64,000 nt of DNA from Pegea sp. RAD2-039 (lineage: Eukaryota > Chordata > Thaliacea > Salpida > Salpidae): assembly GCA_034620365.1 (NCBI GenBank), contig JAQGEQ010000344.1:124001-188000 (forward strand), read 5' to 3'. Below are positions 24,440-39,400 of this stretch, one piece after another; position 1 is the stretch's first letter; each line of letters begins with the position of its first letter. The notes below the pieces were generated by a model. It ran no database searches. It was not told the origin of the DNA and saw nothing but the letters and a program-made list of their open reading frames with translations. Made by a program: the position numbers and the translations under genes.

Positions 24440-27400
24440 TCATACGTAGTGCTCAAGCTTGTTACCCAATTCAACTTCCGGTTGTTTTCGGTGTTTCGAT
24501 GACGTCAGTGGCGCGCTTTGTCGACCATGGCGACGCGATTTAGAAGTGCCATAGTTACCAGCGCTGATACAACGAAGTGAGGTTGATGCTGAGATGGGAG
24601 CAGGATCAGGATGAGGTCTGGAAGAATGAAAATGATGAAGAGCAAGATGATGATCAGATACTAACTTGGATGCAGGTTTGGAAGGAATCGAAGAAAGATC
24701 TTTAAAGAGTCCTGAGATCTCCTGAAAGTACTTTCCATAAGGATTGAGGAAGTCGAACTTCTCGGCTAAATCTTGATTCAGAAGTGATGAAGATCAGAAA
24801 GTAATGAAGATCAGGAAGTGATGAGGATCAGGAAGTGATGAAGATCAGGAAGTGATGAAGATCAGGAAGTGATGAGGATCAGGAAGTGATGAGGATCAGA
24901 AAGTGATGAAGATAAGAAAGTGATGAAGATCAGAAAGTGATGAGGATCAGGAAGTGATGAGGATCAGGAAGTGATGAGGATCAGAAAGTGATGAAGATCA
25001 GGAAGTGATGAAGATCAGGAGGTGATGAAGATCATGAAGTGATGAAGATCAGGAGGTGATGAAGATTAGGAAGTGATGAAGATCAGGAAGTGATGAAGAT
25101 TAGGAAGTGATGAAGATCAAGAAGTGATGAAGATCAGGAAGTGATGAGGATCAGGAGGTGATGAAGATCAGGAGGTGATGAAGATTAGGAAGTGATGAAG
25201 ATCAGAAAGTGATGAAGATCAGGAAGCGATGATGATCAGGAAGTGATGAGGATCAGGAAGTGATGAAGATCAGGAAGTGATGAGGATCAGGAAGTGATGA
25301 AGATCTTTTTATCACCTTTTGAACTACTGACGTCATCATCTTCTAAGCTACTTTCTGACTTTCGTCGTATTCTAGGCATGATGACGTCATATCCGTTCGA
25401 AGTTTGCAAAGAAGCGATTTCAGAAGGATTGAGACGTTTCCGTGATGTATCTAGATGTGAGAGATCATGTCTTGGAGGATCTGGGTGCAAAGGATCTTGC
25501 TTCATATTATATTCACTTCCATAACTGGAATCTAAATCTGCTGATTTGTGTCTTAAAGATGCGCAACTCTGATCCACCTACAAAAAGTCACTTAACATCG
25601 TGATGTTGTGACGTCATCACTTCTACATCATACCGTCATACTAATCTGCTTCTGAAACGTATCGCTGATGACGTCATCATCATCTACTTCCGGTTGTGAA
25701 AGATCAGCAGCTGTGAGTAGATCAGGAAGCTTCTGCGCTGTGACGTCATCATCTTCGCGCTTATCCACTTCTTTCAAATCTGAAAAACTTCCTAATGACA
25801 ATCGTCAGCGTTGATGACGTCATCATACCTGTCATCGCGATCTCTTTAGTTGAATCACGTCGATTAGATCGAATCCGAAAGAGGAAGAAGATGAGAAAAG
25901 CGGTTGCTATAGTAACCAATGAGATGATGACAGCAATAAGCCAGGAAGCAACTGGATCTGTTGTCATGAAAGATGACGATCTGATGATCATTGGATGTTG
26001 AAGACCTACTTTTACGCTTACAAATCTTCTTCTCACATCCGCACGAGTTTTCGATGCATGTGACGTCATCACATGAAGAGCAGATACAAGAGTTTCTATT
26101 GAAGATCAGTTAATTGATGATATTAAGATTCTACATCACTTACATCTTCTTCTCGCATCTAAAATGATCTTTGCAGGGATTGCAAGAGCATTTTGAATCT
26201 ACATCACTTTTCACAATCTCAAAGACATCATTTAGATCTTCTTTTATCAAAGGTAGAAGCTCTTCATTCAAAGACACTAAATAGAGACATCCACGAAAAC
26301 TGGGGTCCTCAAATCCGCCCAGAATTATTTCCTGAAAGATTTTAATTCGATTTCAATGAATCTTGATTTTTGATGACGTCATCACTTTGATATTTGCAGC
26401 GTTCAATAAATCGTTGTAACGAAGGCTGGAAGGAAAGGTGCTATCATGACTACCGTCGACACTACTTGTGACGTCATTCGTATCGATGTCGATCGCGATT
26501 TGATGACGTTTGCCTTGAAAGAAAGCTTCGTGATATTTCTGTAGTTGATTTTGAGTCTAACCATTATTGATGACTTTTGTAAAACTCCATTCGAATATCG
26601 AATCGTGAATTTGACGAAAATTGACCGAAAATGTCCCTTTTTTTATCTGCGCGAAAATTTGATGAATTATATGAGATTGTTACGTTTTAGGGGATTTACC
26701 TGAATACTGAGTGTTGTTGAGTGGTTTGAAGTGATTTGAAGTAATTGACAATTTTCACAATTTGTTTGTAGTTCGATAAAAAAAGAATTTTCTGAAATAT
26801 AATTGTTAACTAAAAATTTCAAATTTTTCTCAATTACAACTTTTTTGGAACTTTTTTTGCTTCTTTAAAGCGCCTGAATTTTCCACTAAGTATCTGCGTC
26901 GATACTTCGAGCTGTACTTCAACAACACCTTTGAATTTCCTCCGAAAAATCGTCCAATCTGTGAATAATAATCACTGAAAACTTTGATTCAATTTTATCG
27001 GGAATTTTAACAAACCTCTGCCGGCTTACACTTCTCTTCACCCGGCAGAGTTTCACATTTGCACCCGATCTTTGTCCATTCATCCACGCAAGTGCCGCTG
27101 CATCGTGCACACTGTTCACTTTTGTTACTCGCGCGTTGACATCCTTCTGTAACGTCACGAAAATCGATGACGTCATCAGCAGAAGCGAGAAATAATGAAG
27201 CCGAGTTGAAAATGAAGCGACGTAAACAACCGACAAATTGATAAGCAGAGATCTAAAAGAAGAAGATGAAGATCACTTTTGACCCTTGTTTGTAATCTCC
27301 CTACTTGTCGGGGATTTTCGAGAAGATCTTCCACTGATCTCACTCCTCCAATGAAGGTCCTGGATGTTGAAAGCTTCTCAAGAAGAAATTGAAAATTATC

Positions 27401-30400
27401 TTTCTTTTGGATGAAGCAGTTGAAATGATGTTTGTTGGATTTGTTACAATCATCAATCTTTAAGATGATTTGATCTTTACTGAAGATCAAAGACACACTA
27501 TGCCAAGATCCATCAAAAAGATTTTCTCCCAATACCAATGATGATGTTCTACAAAAAGAAAATTAGAAAAAAACAATTAGAAACACTGTTTGTCACCTTA
27601 AAGTAAGACCCTTATACGAGAGATAAAGTCTTCCTCTTAAGATTTGAAGAGCAAAAAAGAACTTTTCAGATTTGCCTCCAAAATTATAGATCAATAAAGC
27701 TGAAGACGACACTGAAAATAGAAGTAGCGACGGAATTAAAAGTAATTAGTTGGAAAAATACAATTTAGATAAATAATTAATCTACCTGTAGCAAATTCCA
27801 AGTAAATTGAGTTGGAGACTTTATGAAAGCTTTCTACTTCAACAAATGAGTTCCAATTAAACCCAAAACTTTCAATTTCACAGTTTTCACCTAAATTTCC
27901 AAAACCACATTTACATGAGTAGTTGGAAAAGCTATCTGTGGACAACAACGATAAAAACACAACTTCTATTCAACCTACATTGAAATTACTTTCACAAGTG
28001 CCTCCATTTAAACATGGTTGGGTCGAACAATGATCAATTACATTTTGGCAAAATCTTCCTGTAAAACCAGCAACACACAAACAACTGAAGTTACCAATCT
28101 CATCAAGACAAGTTGCTTGATTCTGACATGGGTCTGAGAAACATTCATCTATTTCTTCATCGCATTTCTTCCCAGTAAAACCTTTCAAATTTTCAACTAG
28201 AGTTTGAACTTGGGTCGTTTTGTAATAAACCTTGTGGACAGATACACTGATATCTTCCTTTAATTCCTTCCTCACAAATTCCTTTGTTTTGACACGGATT
28301 TTCAAGACATACGACAGATACAATATTTATTTTTATTCTTTTGATATCAGTTTGATTTACTGAAGAGATGATATTTGGGTTCTTGATTATGATTGTAACT
28401 TCAAATACATCACCAATGGAGACATTAGAGTTACTTTTCAGTTCCAAGTCACCTGTTTTTATGGAGTTTGAACAATTTTCAAATTAAATGATGATTCAAA
28501 GCGTTACTTGAATCGATTTGAAAGAAATCAGTCGTAGAAAGAATATAATAATTCACTCTTCCGTAGTGACCTTGATCTTCATCTACACAGCTGATTCTTT
28601 CAATAGACTTTTCTATAAAAACATTTAAATCAAATGTTTTAAATCTTTCCTGGTAATTTTCCAATAAATCTCTTGGCAATGTAAGTGAAGTGAAAAGAGT
28701 GGATAAAGGTCAGAGAGAATGTCTAAATAAATTACAATTGTTCTCTCTGCATAGAAATATAATTCAGAAAAAGAAATTTCAAAACAATTCGAGAAAATAT
28801 ATTTTTAGAAAATTATACTTTTATTATTATCATTTGAAATGAAGAAATCTGATTGGTTGGTTAGAAACTGAGGTATATATTCATTGACATCAAGAATATG
28901 GATGATCAAATAAGCTGATGACACTTCTTGTTCTTGACTATTACTTGCAAATATCTATAAATATTTTGATGAACGTATAAGCAAGAAATTTGTCAGAAAA
29001 TACCTGAATCTTGTAGAGATTCTGCCGTTCATAATCTAAACTTTGTCCTTTTTTCAAATATAAATTTGCTGTTAATGTTGTTATCGCAAATAAACCTGTT
29101 TGTTGGATACTGTAAAATACCACTGAAAGTTCATAACTGTCTTCATCGTAAGCAACAATTCTATCGAAGAAATTAGGTTAAAGTTGAAACTTGTTGATGA
29201 TTTGTTACCTAGCTACTGAAGTTTCACACTTCATATCTTCTTTGATGTAAATATGAAAATAAGATGAGTTAAAAACCGGCTTATGATCATCAACGTCAAT
29301 TATTGGAATGACAATTGTGGCGTTTTCATAAAATGGTTTAATAGCGCTGTCTTTTGCTGTAAATACAATTTGTTTAAACTTCAATCAATCTATTTGAAAT
29401 GTTGAACCTTGAACCAGCAACTCGTGGTGTGATTGGTGGTTGTAATTCAGCTTTTTACAAATAAAAACTTCTCCTGTTATTGAATTGATATCAAAAGATG
29501 AATCTTCAGATAGAATGGAATAAGAAATCTACAAATTAAAAGATAATTGAACACTTGGTGTCGCTAATTAGTCAATTCTGAATATTTAAGAAATGAAACA
29601 AAAACTTTACAATTACACAAAATCAATTTGTCAAAAAATTCCGCAGAAGAAGATAAATCGATAATAAATCGATAATAATTCGATAATAATAGCATCTTCG
29701 TTGAATCTCACCACTCCATTCACTCCTACATCGCGATCTTTCGCGTAAATCGTCGCCACTTTCGAACCGATCGCTAGATCTTCTCTGATTGGTCGAACGT
29801 TGATGATTTGCTGCTGAAATTTCGGTCTGTACGGAAAATAGTGTTTCCGATCAAGAAAATCAGAATTTTGGTTTTGAATCGACCTGTACTTGTTACTGGT
29901 AGCGACCTCGAACATAAAATCGAATTTGGCCCACTTCTGTGGCAGTCCATCGTCCACTGCGACCACTTGTACCCGAAACTGAGTCCCTAATGGAACAACT
30001 GACATATCAGCTGTTGTTATGATGTCACCGATGACGTCATCAATTCGAAAATAGCGCTCATGTCCGTTTAACTGGTAGTGGACGCATTGAAAGGGGTCTT
30101 CATCTTCAGCCACCACTCTCATCACCTGCATACCTAATTTGCATAATTTGCAACTGATGACGTCATCACTTACAGTTGAGTTCACGCCAGTTGATTGGTC
30201 AATAGCAATGATGACGTCACGTGGTTCAACAATTCGAGGTGAGTGACGATTATCGGGAAGAACCTTGATGATGACGTTTGCTTGTGACGTCATCGAGAAG
30301 GGGAAACCCCGATCGGATGCAAGGATTGATATGTTGTGACGTGTGAGTGGTTGTGACGTCATCGGGTTCGCTGAAAGATGAATATATTAATGAAGTTGAT

Positions 30401-33400
30401 GACGTCATTACTAACTAACAAAAAAGTCGAAATTTTGAGGATAAAAGTCCGGATTTTGGATCGATCGAAAATCGGTTTTTTGTGTCGAGAATTTTGAAGT
30501 AAATCTACAAAAAAATTCAAATTGAGAAAGTTCAAAGGTCACATTTTCTCACTTTGTCATCATCTAGGTCAGTAGCGTGTAAAGTGGTCACGTGACCAAT
30601 CGTGCCATTTCGAACTTGGACTTCGATTTCGTCGTTTTCAAATCGCGTTTGAAATTTCTCAGTTTTTATTTCTGAACTTTTAAAAGTTGGTGGATTATCG
30701 TTAATATTTTCGATTGTAACAAACACAGAAGTCGCGGCGTTCCAACCACTTCCACTCACTTCTACTTTCAACTCATAACTGCAAACAAAGTAGTAAAAAT
30801 GACTGAAGTCAAAAAAGCCCCAGAAAAGTTACTTTTGGACATTTTCGAAATCTAATTTCTTCATTAACTTGATCAAACCATTTTGAGAATTAATTGAAAA
30901 AGTTCCTTTTTTATCATCAACTAAATGATAAAAATTCCTTGCATCTACATCAGCATCCACTGACGTCACTTGAATGACGTCATCACCGATATTTGCGTCT
31001 TCCCGCACAGTGGCAGCAAAGAGTTTGGTAAAGACGGGCGGATTATCATCTACGTCATCAACAACAACATCCACAAAGCAGGAAGTGGAGCCAGGGACAT
31101 CAACAATATCAACCCGAAGAAGGAAGCTGCAGAACATCAAAAGTGATGACGTCATCGACAACAATACGATCTTCTACTTGGCTTGTTCTTCGCGATCCAG
31201 GAGCTTCCGGTTCCGGATCACTCCGCTCTTCCGGTCAATCTCGAAGGAGTCACTTCCGGTCAGAAAGAACTCGATTTCATTTTCTGTAACATCCGGACTT
31301 TCAAACAGCGATTATGACGTCATCATTCTTACTGATGTCGGCGTCGGTCGTGTTGATGATGATGACGTCACTCAGTTCGCCTTCTATCACGTGAGCGTGG
31401 AAAAGATGACGTGTTGGTTGTGGAATGACGTCATTGACATCGAGAACTTGGATATGAATCGAGATGAAGAAAGAAATCTGAGATCTGATCTCAATGATCA
31501 GAAGAATATTTTCTTCTTCTTCGCAATCAAGAGCATCTTTAAGACACAATCTTCCACTGGACTGGATTTCAAATTTTCGGTTTTCCGCTGAAAATTCATC
31601 AAATTGTTTTTGAAACTTTTCAATTTTTATTTTTACTTTTTAGATGAAAAGTGAAGTTTTTCGTGGTGATGACGTCATTAAGATCAGTTTTGAAATTGAA
31701 GACTTCTTTGGGTTCAAGAGAGTTTTCTTCAATTTCAATTTTCACATCTTTCCAGTTATTGAAATTTGGGCCAGTTTGGTTGGAAGCCAGAATTTCCACA
31801 AAAGCTTTTTGCTGCTTTAAACTTCCTTCGTTGAGAAAAACCTGAAGTTACGAAATATAAAAACGCCAAAATCGTCACAATTTCCAATCTCACTTCAAAT
31901 GAATAAAGTTGAGTTTTTAAGGGAAGTTTTTGGATAATTAATCCAGTTTTGGGGTCAACTTGGAAACTTTTTAATTCTTCCTTCAACCAGAAGTTGACAT
32001 CCGATTGAAGATCAGGATCAAACGCGGATACTAATCCACATATTTCTCCCGGATGTTGAAGACTCGAAATATGAAACAAGTATTTCGATTGGCTGAAAAC
32101 AGCTGGATTATCGTTGACGTCATCAACTTCGATGATGACGTCAGCAGAAGTGATGTGATCTCCTGTATTATGAGAAAGTTGAGATTAGAATATACGATCA
32201 GTGTCTCACCATCAGAAGCAAAGATTTGAAAGATGTAGGAGTCTTTCTCTTCCCGATCCAGCTCTTCTGAGAGGTAGATACTCCCAGAGATTTTATCGAT
32301 GATGAAGGGATGAGAAGAGTTGAGAAAGAAGCTGAAACGCGATTTTAGCGTTTTAAAACGCGATTGTTTGACTCACTTGTTAATTCCTTTGATTCCAGCA
32401 TCTTTGTCGGAAGAAGAAACGTTTAGAATCACTGATCCAACTTCTAGAGACTCTGGGATCTTCAGTTTGTAAAAAGGGAGTTGAAACTTGGGCAAGAACT
32501 CATTCTGATCGATTACTTTCAAATAAATGAAAGCAAAAGAGTAAGAAGTCCCTGAAAACGGAAGATGACGAATTTGTGTCTCTATTTGTGTCTTTACCTC
32601 TACTGGATGCGAGAACTTCTAATCGTATCCCACTACAGATTTCACGATCAAGCTCTTTCAAGAGAACTAATCTTCCGTCCGGGTTCATTGTGAAAGATGA
32701 GAAGAGAGAAGACTTTTTAAGATCAGCTCCTTGAGTTGGGATGACAGAAACGATTCGAACAGAAAAGGATTCCACCAAAAGATCAGAGACTTCAAACTAA
32801 TCACAAGAAAATCTTCAAAAACCATTTCTTACAACCAGTAACCAACCAGCAACCAATCAGTAACCAACCGATAACTAACCAACTAGCAACCAGCCAGTGA
32901 CCAACCAGTAACCAGCCAGTAACCAACCAGTAACAACCATTCTAAGTACCAACCTGTTTTAGTTGAATATTTTTTTGGTTTTCTTCAACCTCTAAATTCA
33001 CACTTAAGGAAGTCTTTAGATGAAGATGATTAAATATTAAAGTAATATTCATCTGATTTGATAAAGAGTCAACTCCACAATCAAAAGCTTCGATCGTCAC
33101 ATTACAAACCGATTGCGTATACTTTAATGACGTCACAAATACGTCACCTGCACGTCATAATGAATTTTCATGTTTCCAAACAAATTTTGACAAATTACCG
33201 GATATAGAATCAATTGTAACAAGTTGATTTGAAGTTGGAAGGACTCGAAAGAGAATCAAAGAGTTTCTACCAACATCTGCATCCCTGGCAACAATTGTTG
33301 TGATCTTATCATTGATCTGAAGACTTTCTGGAAGATTTAACTTCAAATTTTTCACTTCAAACTTCGGTGGGTTGTCATTGACGTCATCAACGATAATTTT

Positions 33401-36400
33401 CAACATTTTCATCGTTGAAAGATTCGCGTTTCCTGTTGGCATAGAAACCAGCTTAATAATTATATCTTCATCTAAAGATTACTTTTCTCGAAGATTTGGA
33501 TCTTTAAATTGATCTCCGGGATCACTTCTCGATCAATCTTCGGATGCTGAATCTCCAGAAATCGCGTTGTCGCGTTGACAACGAACTTCCCGAGCTCATC
33601 AGCAAGATCAGAAGTAATCTCAAAATCAACATCTTTATCTGACGATTGTAGTGATGACGTCATAGCGAGATGATGATGTCATTGTTACCTTCACTATCAA
33701 CATCAAAGATGACCATCTTCAAAATCTGATCCCCGTCTTCTGCATCTTCGCTGATGAACCTGAATTTTCACGAGTCGATGACGTCATCGATCTCATGACG
33801 TCATAATCATACAAACCATTTGTCCGGAATTAATAGTTGAGGCGGGTTTTTCCCACTAGAGATGACGTCAATGGTGACGACACAGTATGACGTCAGACGC
33901 GATGAAACGCGCGCTGATTGGTCGGTAGCTGAGATGTTGATAAGAAGACTTTCTCCGATTTGAAGTTCATTATTCAGTTTCAATTCGTTGCTGATTGAAT
34001 CGATGTGAAAATAACAGCTTCCATTTCCCGCAATTATCTCGTATTCGATGATTCCGTTTAAATCTAAATGAGAAATTTGAGGTTTTTGTATCAAAATAGA
34101 GACTTGTCTCGGAGGTATATGATTTCCAGGAAGATTTTATAAAAAATTCTTGATAATATAATCACTTGAAAAAATTGATAATAAAAGTAAGAGGTTGTTG
34201 CCAGCTTTTCAAAGCTAACTCACATGAACTCTCTAATGAATTGTGTCTTTGAGTTATTTGTAGATTTTATGAAATATTGATTGGAAACTCTAAGATGATA
34301 TTTATGAAAGTTTTTTTTATTTTGTAGCTCTTTAGATTGATAATATTTTTGATTATTTCTTTGTGGAAGTTGATATCGATTATTATTCGTTCAACTTTCG
34401 AAGTTTATAAAATGAAAAAGAGATGATATAAAGTCAATTGAAGAAGACAAACCTAAATCTTCATCTGTAGCATTTAAAGACATAATCACGCTGTGAAGAG
34501 GAGTATCTTCAGATAATATCAGATGAAGATTTTGATCTTTAAATTGTGGATGATTATCATTTACATCTTTAACATTGATGAAGACTTCAACGATTGAAAA
34601 TAGACCTAAAATTTTATATTAATCATCAACTAATCATCAAATTCAAGATCACCTCCATCATCAACTGCTTTGATCCTCAAGGGATGAAGATCTTTTTCTT
34701 CGCGATCCAATTTTTTATTCAAAAATAGAAAAGATGAAGTTTGATTGATGAAGAAGATCTGATCATGATTCCCTGCATCCAATCTAAGATTAATCTTCCC
34801 TGAATCGAGTCCTTTCACTCACCAGCAACTATGTGATAAGTGATGTTGTTGTTGAGATCTGCATCACTTGCAGGAATTGATCCAACAACAGATAGCGGAT
34901 CTTTATCTTCTGAGATTGTGAAGAAGAAGTTCTTTTGTTGGAAGATAGGATCATTGTCATTTACATCTTCAATGACAATCGTAAAAGAAGTTTTGGAAGT
35001 AAATCTTCCATCACTCACAGAGACTACAAGATCATCAGTCAGAAGATACAAAAAAAAAGTCCCTAAAAGTTACCCAGGAAGTAATATTCATCCACCACTT
35101 CGCGATCTAACTGTGACGTAGCAACGCGAATAATTCCAGAAGTTTCGTTTATCGCGAAGTCATTTGCGTTCAATTCAATCAATTCAAATGTAAATGAGTC
35201 GCCATCGACGTCATAAGCGCTTAATCGCGTCACCACGTGACCAGCTGTGGACATTTCCGATAGATGATAAGTGGACAGGGACGGGCTGATCCGGGGCGCG
35301 TGGTCATTTACATCCGAAGTGGTAATTTCAATCTGTTCAAGAAAGGTCTTAGATGACGTCATCAACGCATGAAGCAAATACTTTGAGAATATCGAAGCTA
35401 TCGATTATGACGTCATAACGCACGACAGTGAGTGTGTATGATGTGATGACGTCATAATCAAGTTTAGCAACGACTGAGATAACTCCTTGCTCACTGATTG
35501 CAAATGGATGATCAATGAAGTCATCAGATGATGTCATAAAGTAGCTTTTCTAAATAAAAAGATGTTGGAGATGATGTAGAGCAAGATGTCGATCTTACTT
35601 CCGGTTCCAGAACTCCGATCTCACTTCCAATGATCAAGGACTTTGCGTTGAAGTAGAAATCGATCTTCGAACTATCGCGTCGTGACGCGTTCATGATGAT
35701 AATAGCAAATATAAAAACACGCTCTTCATCATCTCCACGAACAAGGACACGAAATCGAAACAATTGATCTTCTAACTTTTCTTCTAAATCTTCGATTAAA
35801 CGGACTGCAGCGCGCGAAACATCGAATTCGAAGAATCGCGAAGTCTTCTCATCCTTAATCCACACCAACTCCAAATCTTCAAGATCACAATTTATCTTCA
35901 TCTCATATAAAACCTCATCAACCACCACTAGGTGGCGTTGCCACACAATTGCTGTCGGTGACGTCATCAACAGCGGTTCACGTGACTTGTTATCTTCGAT
36001 GAAGATCGGGACACGTTCAAAAGAAGTAGCACGTGACAACTGGTCGGTTGCCATGACAGTAACCAGCAAGTAACCATGTGGCTGGTAATTATTTGTTCGA
36101 ATATTTCCAGTGACATGCAACCGACCACTTAGCGCTTCAATTTCCACTTTCACTGCGTCATCATCACGTGCTTTGATGACGTCATAAGTGATGTTACGAC
36201 CGCGGTCTACAGCGACCACCGAACACACAAAAAAGGACTTTAGATCACCAGCACGCAACTGGCATCTACTTCCAGCCAAAAACTGTGGCTTGTAATCGAT
36301 GACGTCATCAACAATAGGAACTTTGATGACGTCATTCTTAGTGACTATTACATCATCAGTAATAATGTTGATGAGGAAGGAAATTTGGCGCGAAATTCCA

Positions 36401-39400
36401 GTTGCAAAAAAAGCTTCATATTGAAAGCGGTAGTGATCTGGTGACGTCATAAGTTCGCGCGAAATGAAGATACTTCCATCACTTCGTACATCAAACGGAA
36501 GTGAAGTGATATGATGGAGTTGATGACGTATTATGATGACGTCAGAAGGTTTAGGGATCGGATGAAAGATGGTTTTGTTGATGACGTAGTCGCGATTTAT
36601 TGCAATTTGATGATAAATAGGATCAAAAAAAGGAACAGGGAAGATTTGGATGAAGATTTGAACTGATCTTCCTGATCTTTGGGAGCAAGATGAGGATGCA
36701 CAGATTTGAAAGTTGATTTTTTGATCTTGGATGTTGGATCGTGTTGTCTTCAACTCGCCTGTTTCCATGTCAACCTTAAAAGCGTCTGTGACGTCATCAG
36801 CGCTGTTGCAGATAAAGTAGAAGATGGGGAGCTGGAAATTAGAAGATGCAAGAATAGATCCGATAAAAGTGTCTTTAGGGAGAGGAAGATAAAGTGAGAA
36901 GTTGTAAGAAGAAGCTGAGAAGAAGATCTGATCCTCAAAGACATCTTTTCCAATCATTAAAGTCACGTGACTTGATGCGGAGCTGAAGTGATCTTTAAAG
37001 ATCATTTCAACTTCTAACTTCTCTGATCTTTCAATCTTCTTCTTCAAGTAGATCTTGCCGTCTGGAAAAATCCCAAAATTTCTATTTTCAAGCAGCACAA
37101 TATCTACTGTGACGTCATCATTTCGCGTCCTGCGAATTTGAACTGGAAACGGAAGTTGCAGTGACGTCATCAAATCGAAGATGACGTCATTTGGAGCGAC
37201 ATGAGGCGCGAGAAGTATCGAGAAGTGAAAATGAGGTTGGAGCAAAATATGAAGGTTTAGGAAGACACAAAGATGGATTTGAAGATTTATTGATCTTCCA
37301 AAAGATCTTCCACGAGCTCGGATGTTGATCTGATGAAGATCTGATCTTTGTCTCTTCATCTTCTTCATCCAAAGTCCTCCAAACGAATCAACTTCAAACA
37401 AACCGCGCGCGTCTTCGACCGCATAGTCGATGACGTCATCAGCAACTGCTGTGGCGTTGAAAACGAGAAGTGATGACGTCACATTGAGATTAACGTCAAC
37501 GCTGGTAGTGAAAGTGACGTCATCAGGATCATTGTTCAACTTGATGACGTCATCAGCGAGAAATCGTGGCTTGTAACGATTTGAGTTTATGATGACGACA
37601 TCAACAGAAATCGCGTCAACCCCAATCACATGACCTTCGACCCCGTCTCGCGCTAACGCCAAAATAGTCAAGTTGAAATTTTTCGCGCTTTCGCGTTTGA
37701 GGAACAATTGAAGATGAAGATCAGATGAAAGAAGTTGGAAGAGCAGATCGGGATCACCGTCTTCGATGACGTAATCAACTTTTAGAGCGGAAGGCCGAAG
37801 TGGAATCGTGAAATTCCCCGAATTAGTCGCGCGTTTTAAACGCTTATATGCAAATTTCATCACTTCAACTTCCGGTGTAAAGAAATGAATAAAAGCTGAC
37901 GCGATTTCACCTCCACTTCGCGCTTTCACTTCCAGCTTCCGGTTGATGACGTCAAGTGTGAGTGAGACTCGACCAGAAGTACGATCGACAGTTAACGGAG
38001 ATGTGACGTCATCGATAAAGTAAACCACGTCATCACCATCAAGTGTACGAAGCTGGGCTACGTTGCTATGGTTACGAGCAGGAAGTGTGATGTAATACAC
38101 AGATGGATAGAACCGGAAGTCGCGCGTCACCACGTGGACACAAATTGATTTGGTTAGTGGGCCTGGATAGCCCTGGTCCCGAGCATCGATCGTGACGTCA
38201 TAAGAGATGTTGATTGGAACCAGGATTTGAAACAAACCACTTTCTGCATCAATTGTGAAAACTCCCGCCCCTCCCGCGATCGTGACGTCATCAACGCGTC
38301 GTGTCATCGCGATTTCGTAAGTGATTGGACCAAGCTGGTCTGGATCCAAAGCCTCGATTAAAACTTCGTCTGTTTCTTTAGCATTGATGATGACGTCATC
38401 GTGTAAGAAGCGTGGTGGTTGGTCGTTGATGTTGATGACGTCAATAATGACGTCACAAAAAGCTAATTGAGGATTACGACTCTCATCACTTGCTTCAATC
38501 GTCAGATTCGTGCTGATGATGCGCGCTGATGACGTCACAATCACACCGCTGTGTGCATCGATGCTAAACAATTCAGTTTCTTCCACAATTCTAAAAATCG
38601 CGTTTCAACGATTTTACTGCTGATGACGTCATCAGTACCTGTAACGAAGCGTCCCACTGCTACCTACGTCATCATCGCTCGCGTGAACTGTCAGCACGTG
38701 ACTTCCGGTGGGCAGCGATTCTTCGATGCACTTCCGGTGAACGGAAGCTTCAAACTGAGGTGGATGTCGATTCGGTGAATTAACGATGACGTCAATGATG
38801 CGCGCGCTTTTCCGACTTCCGGTAGAACTCCAATCAATTGCTGTCACTTCAATTCGATATATCTCACCGGATCGCTTCCATATTTCGCGCGCTACCTGTA
38901 TCACGAGTTTGTGACGTCATCAACGCGATCATGTGACTCACGAGTAGTTTAGACATTGAAGCTGAAACTCTTTGTAATCGAAAGTCATCAGAAGTCACTT
39001 CTAGCTGCACTGATGACGTCACATCGCGATCTGTCGTAGTGACAAGCATGATGACGTCATCAACGCTGGCGTTTTTGTCCACAGAAGCAAATGAGGCTGA
39101 ACTGGGAAAGTATCTAGAGAATTTTTGTGATTAAATGGGGCGTTTGGGGCACCGGAAGCTACCGGAAGTGAATTTGAGGGTTGTTGTCATTGACGTCACC
39201 AACAACAATCTTTATTGAAGTACTTCCGCTTAAAACCGGAACTCCACAATCAGATGCTTCGACGAAAACGCGATGGAAGCTTTTTATCTCGAAGTCCAAC
39301 ATCCCTAGCAACCGAACAATCCCAGTGTGCGCATCTACTTCAAACATGACGTCATCAGGCGACAACCGATATGTGACGTCACCATTAGCGCCCTGTAACA

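Noticed and set aside
30974-31591. 205-codon + strand frame rich in Ser/Thr/Arg
   Set aside because: It is antisense to cadherin-repeat exons of the Fat gene (DVDDNPP motif on the minus strand); no independent evidence supports it.
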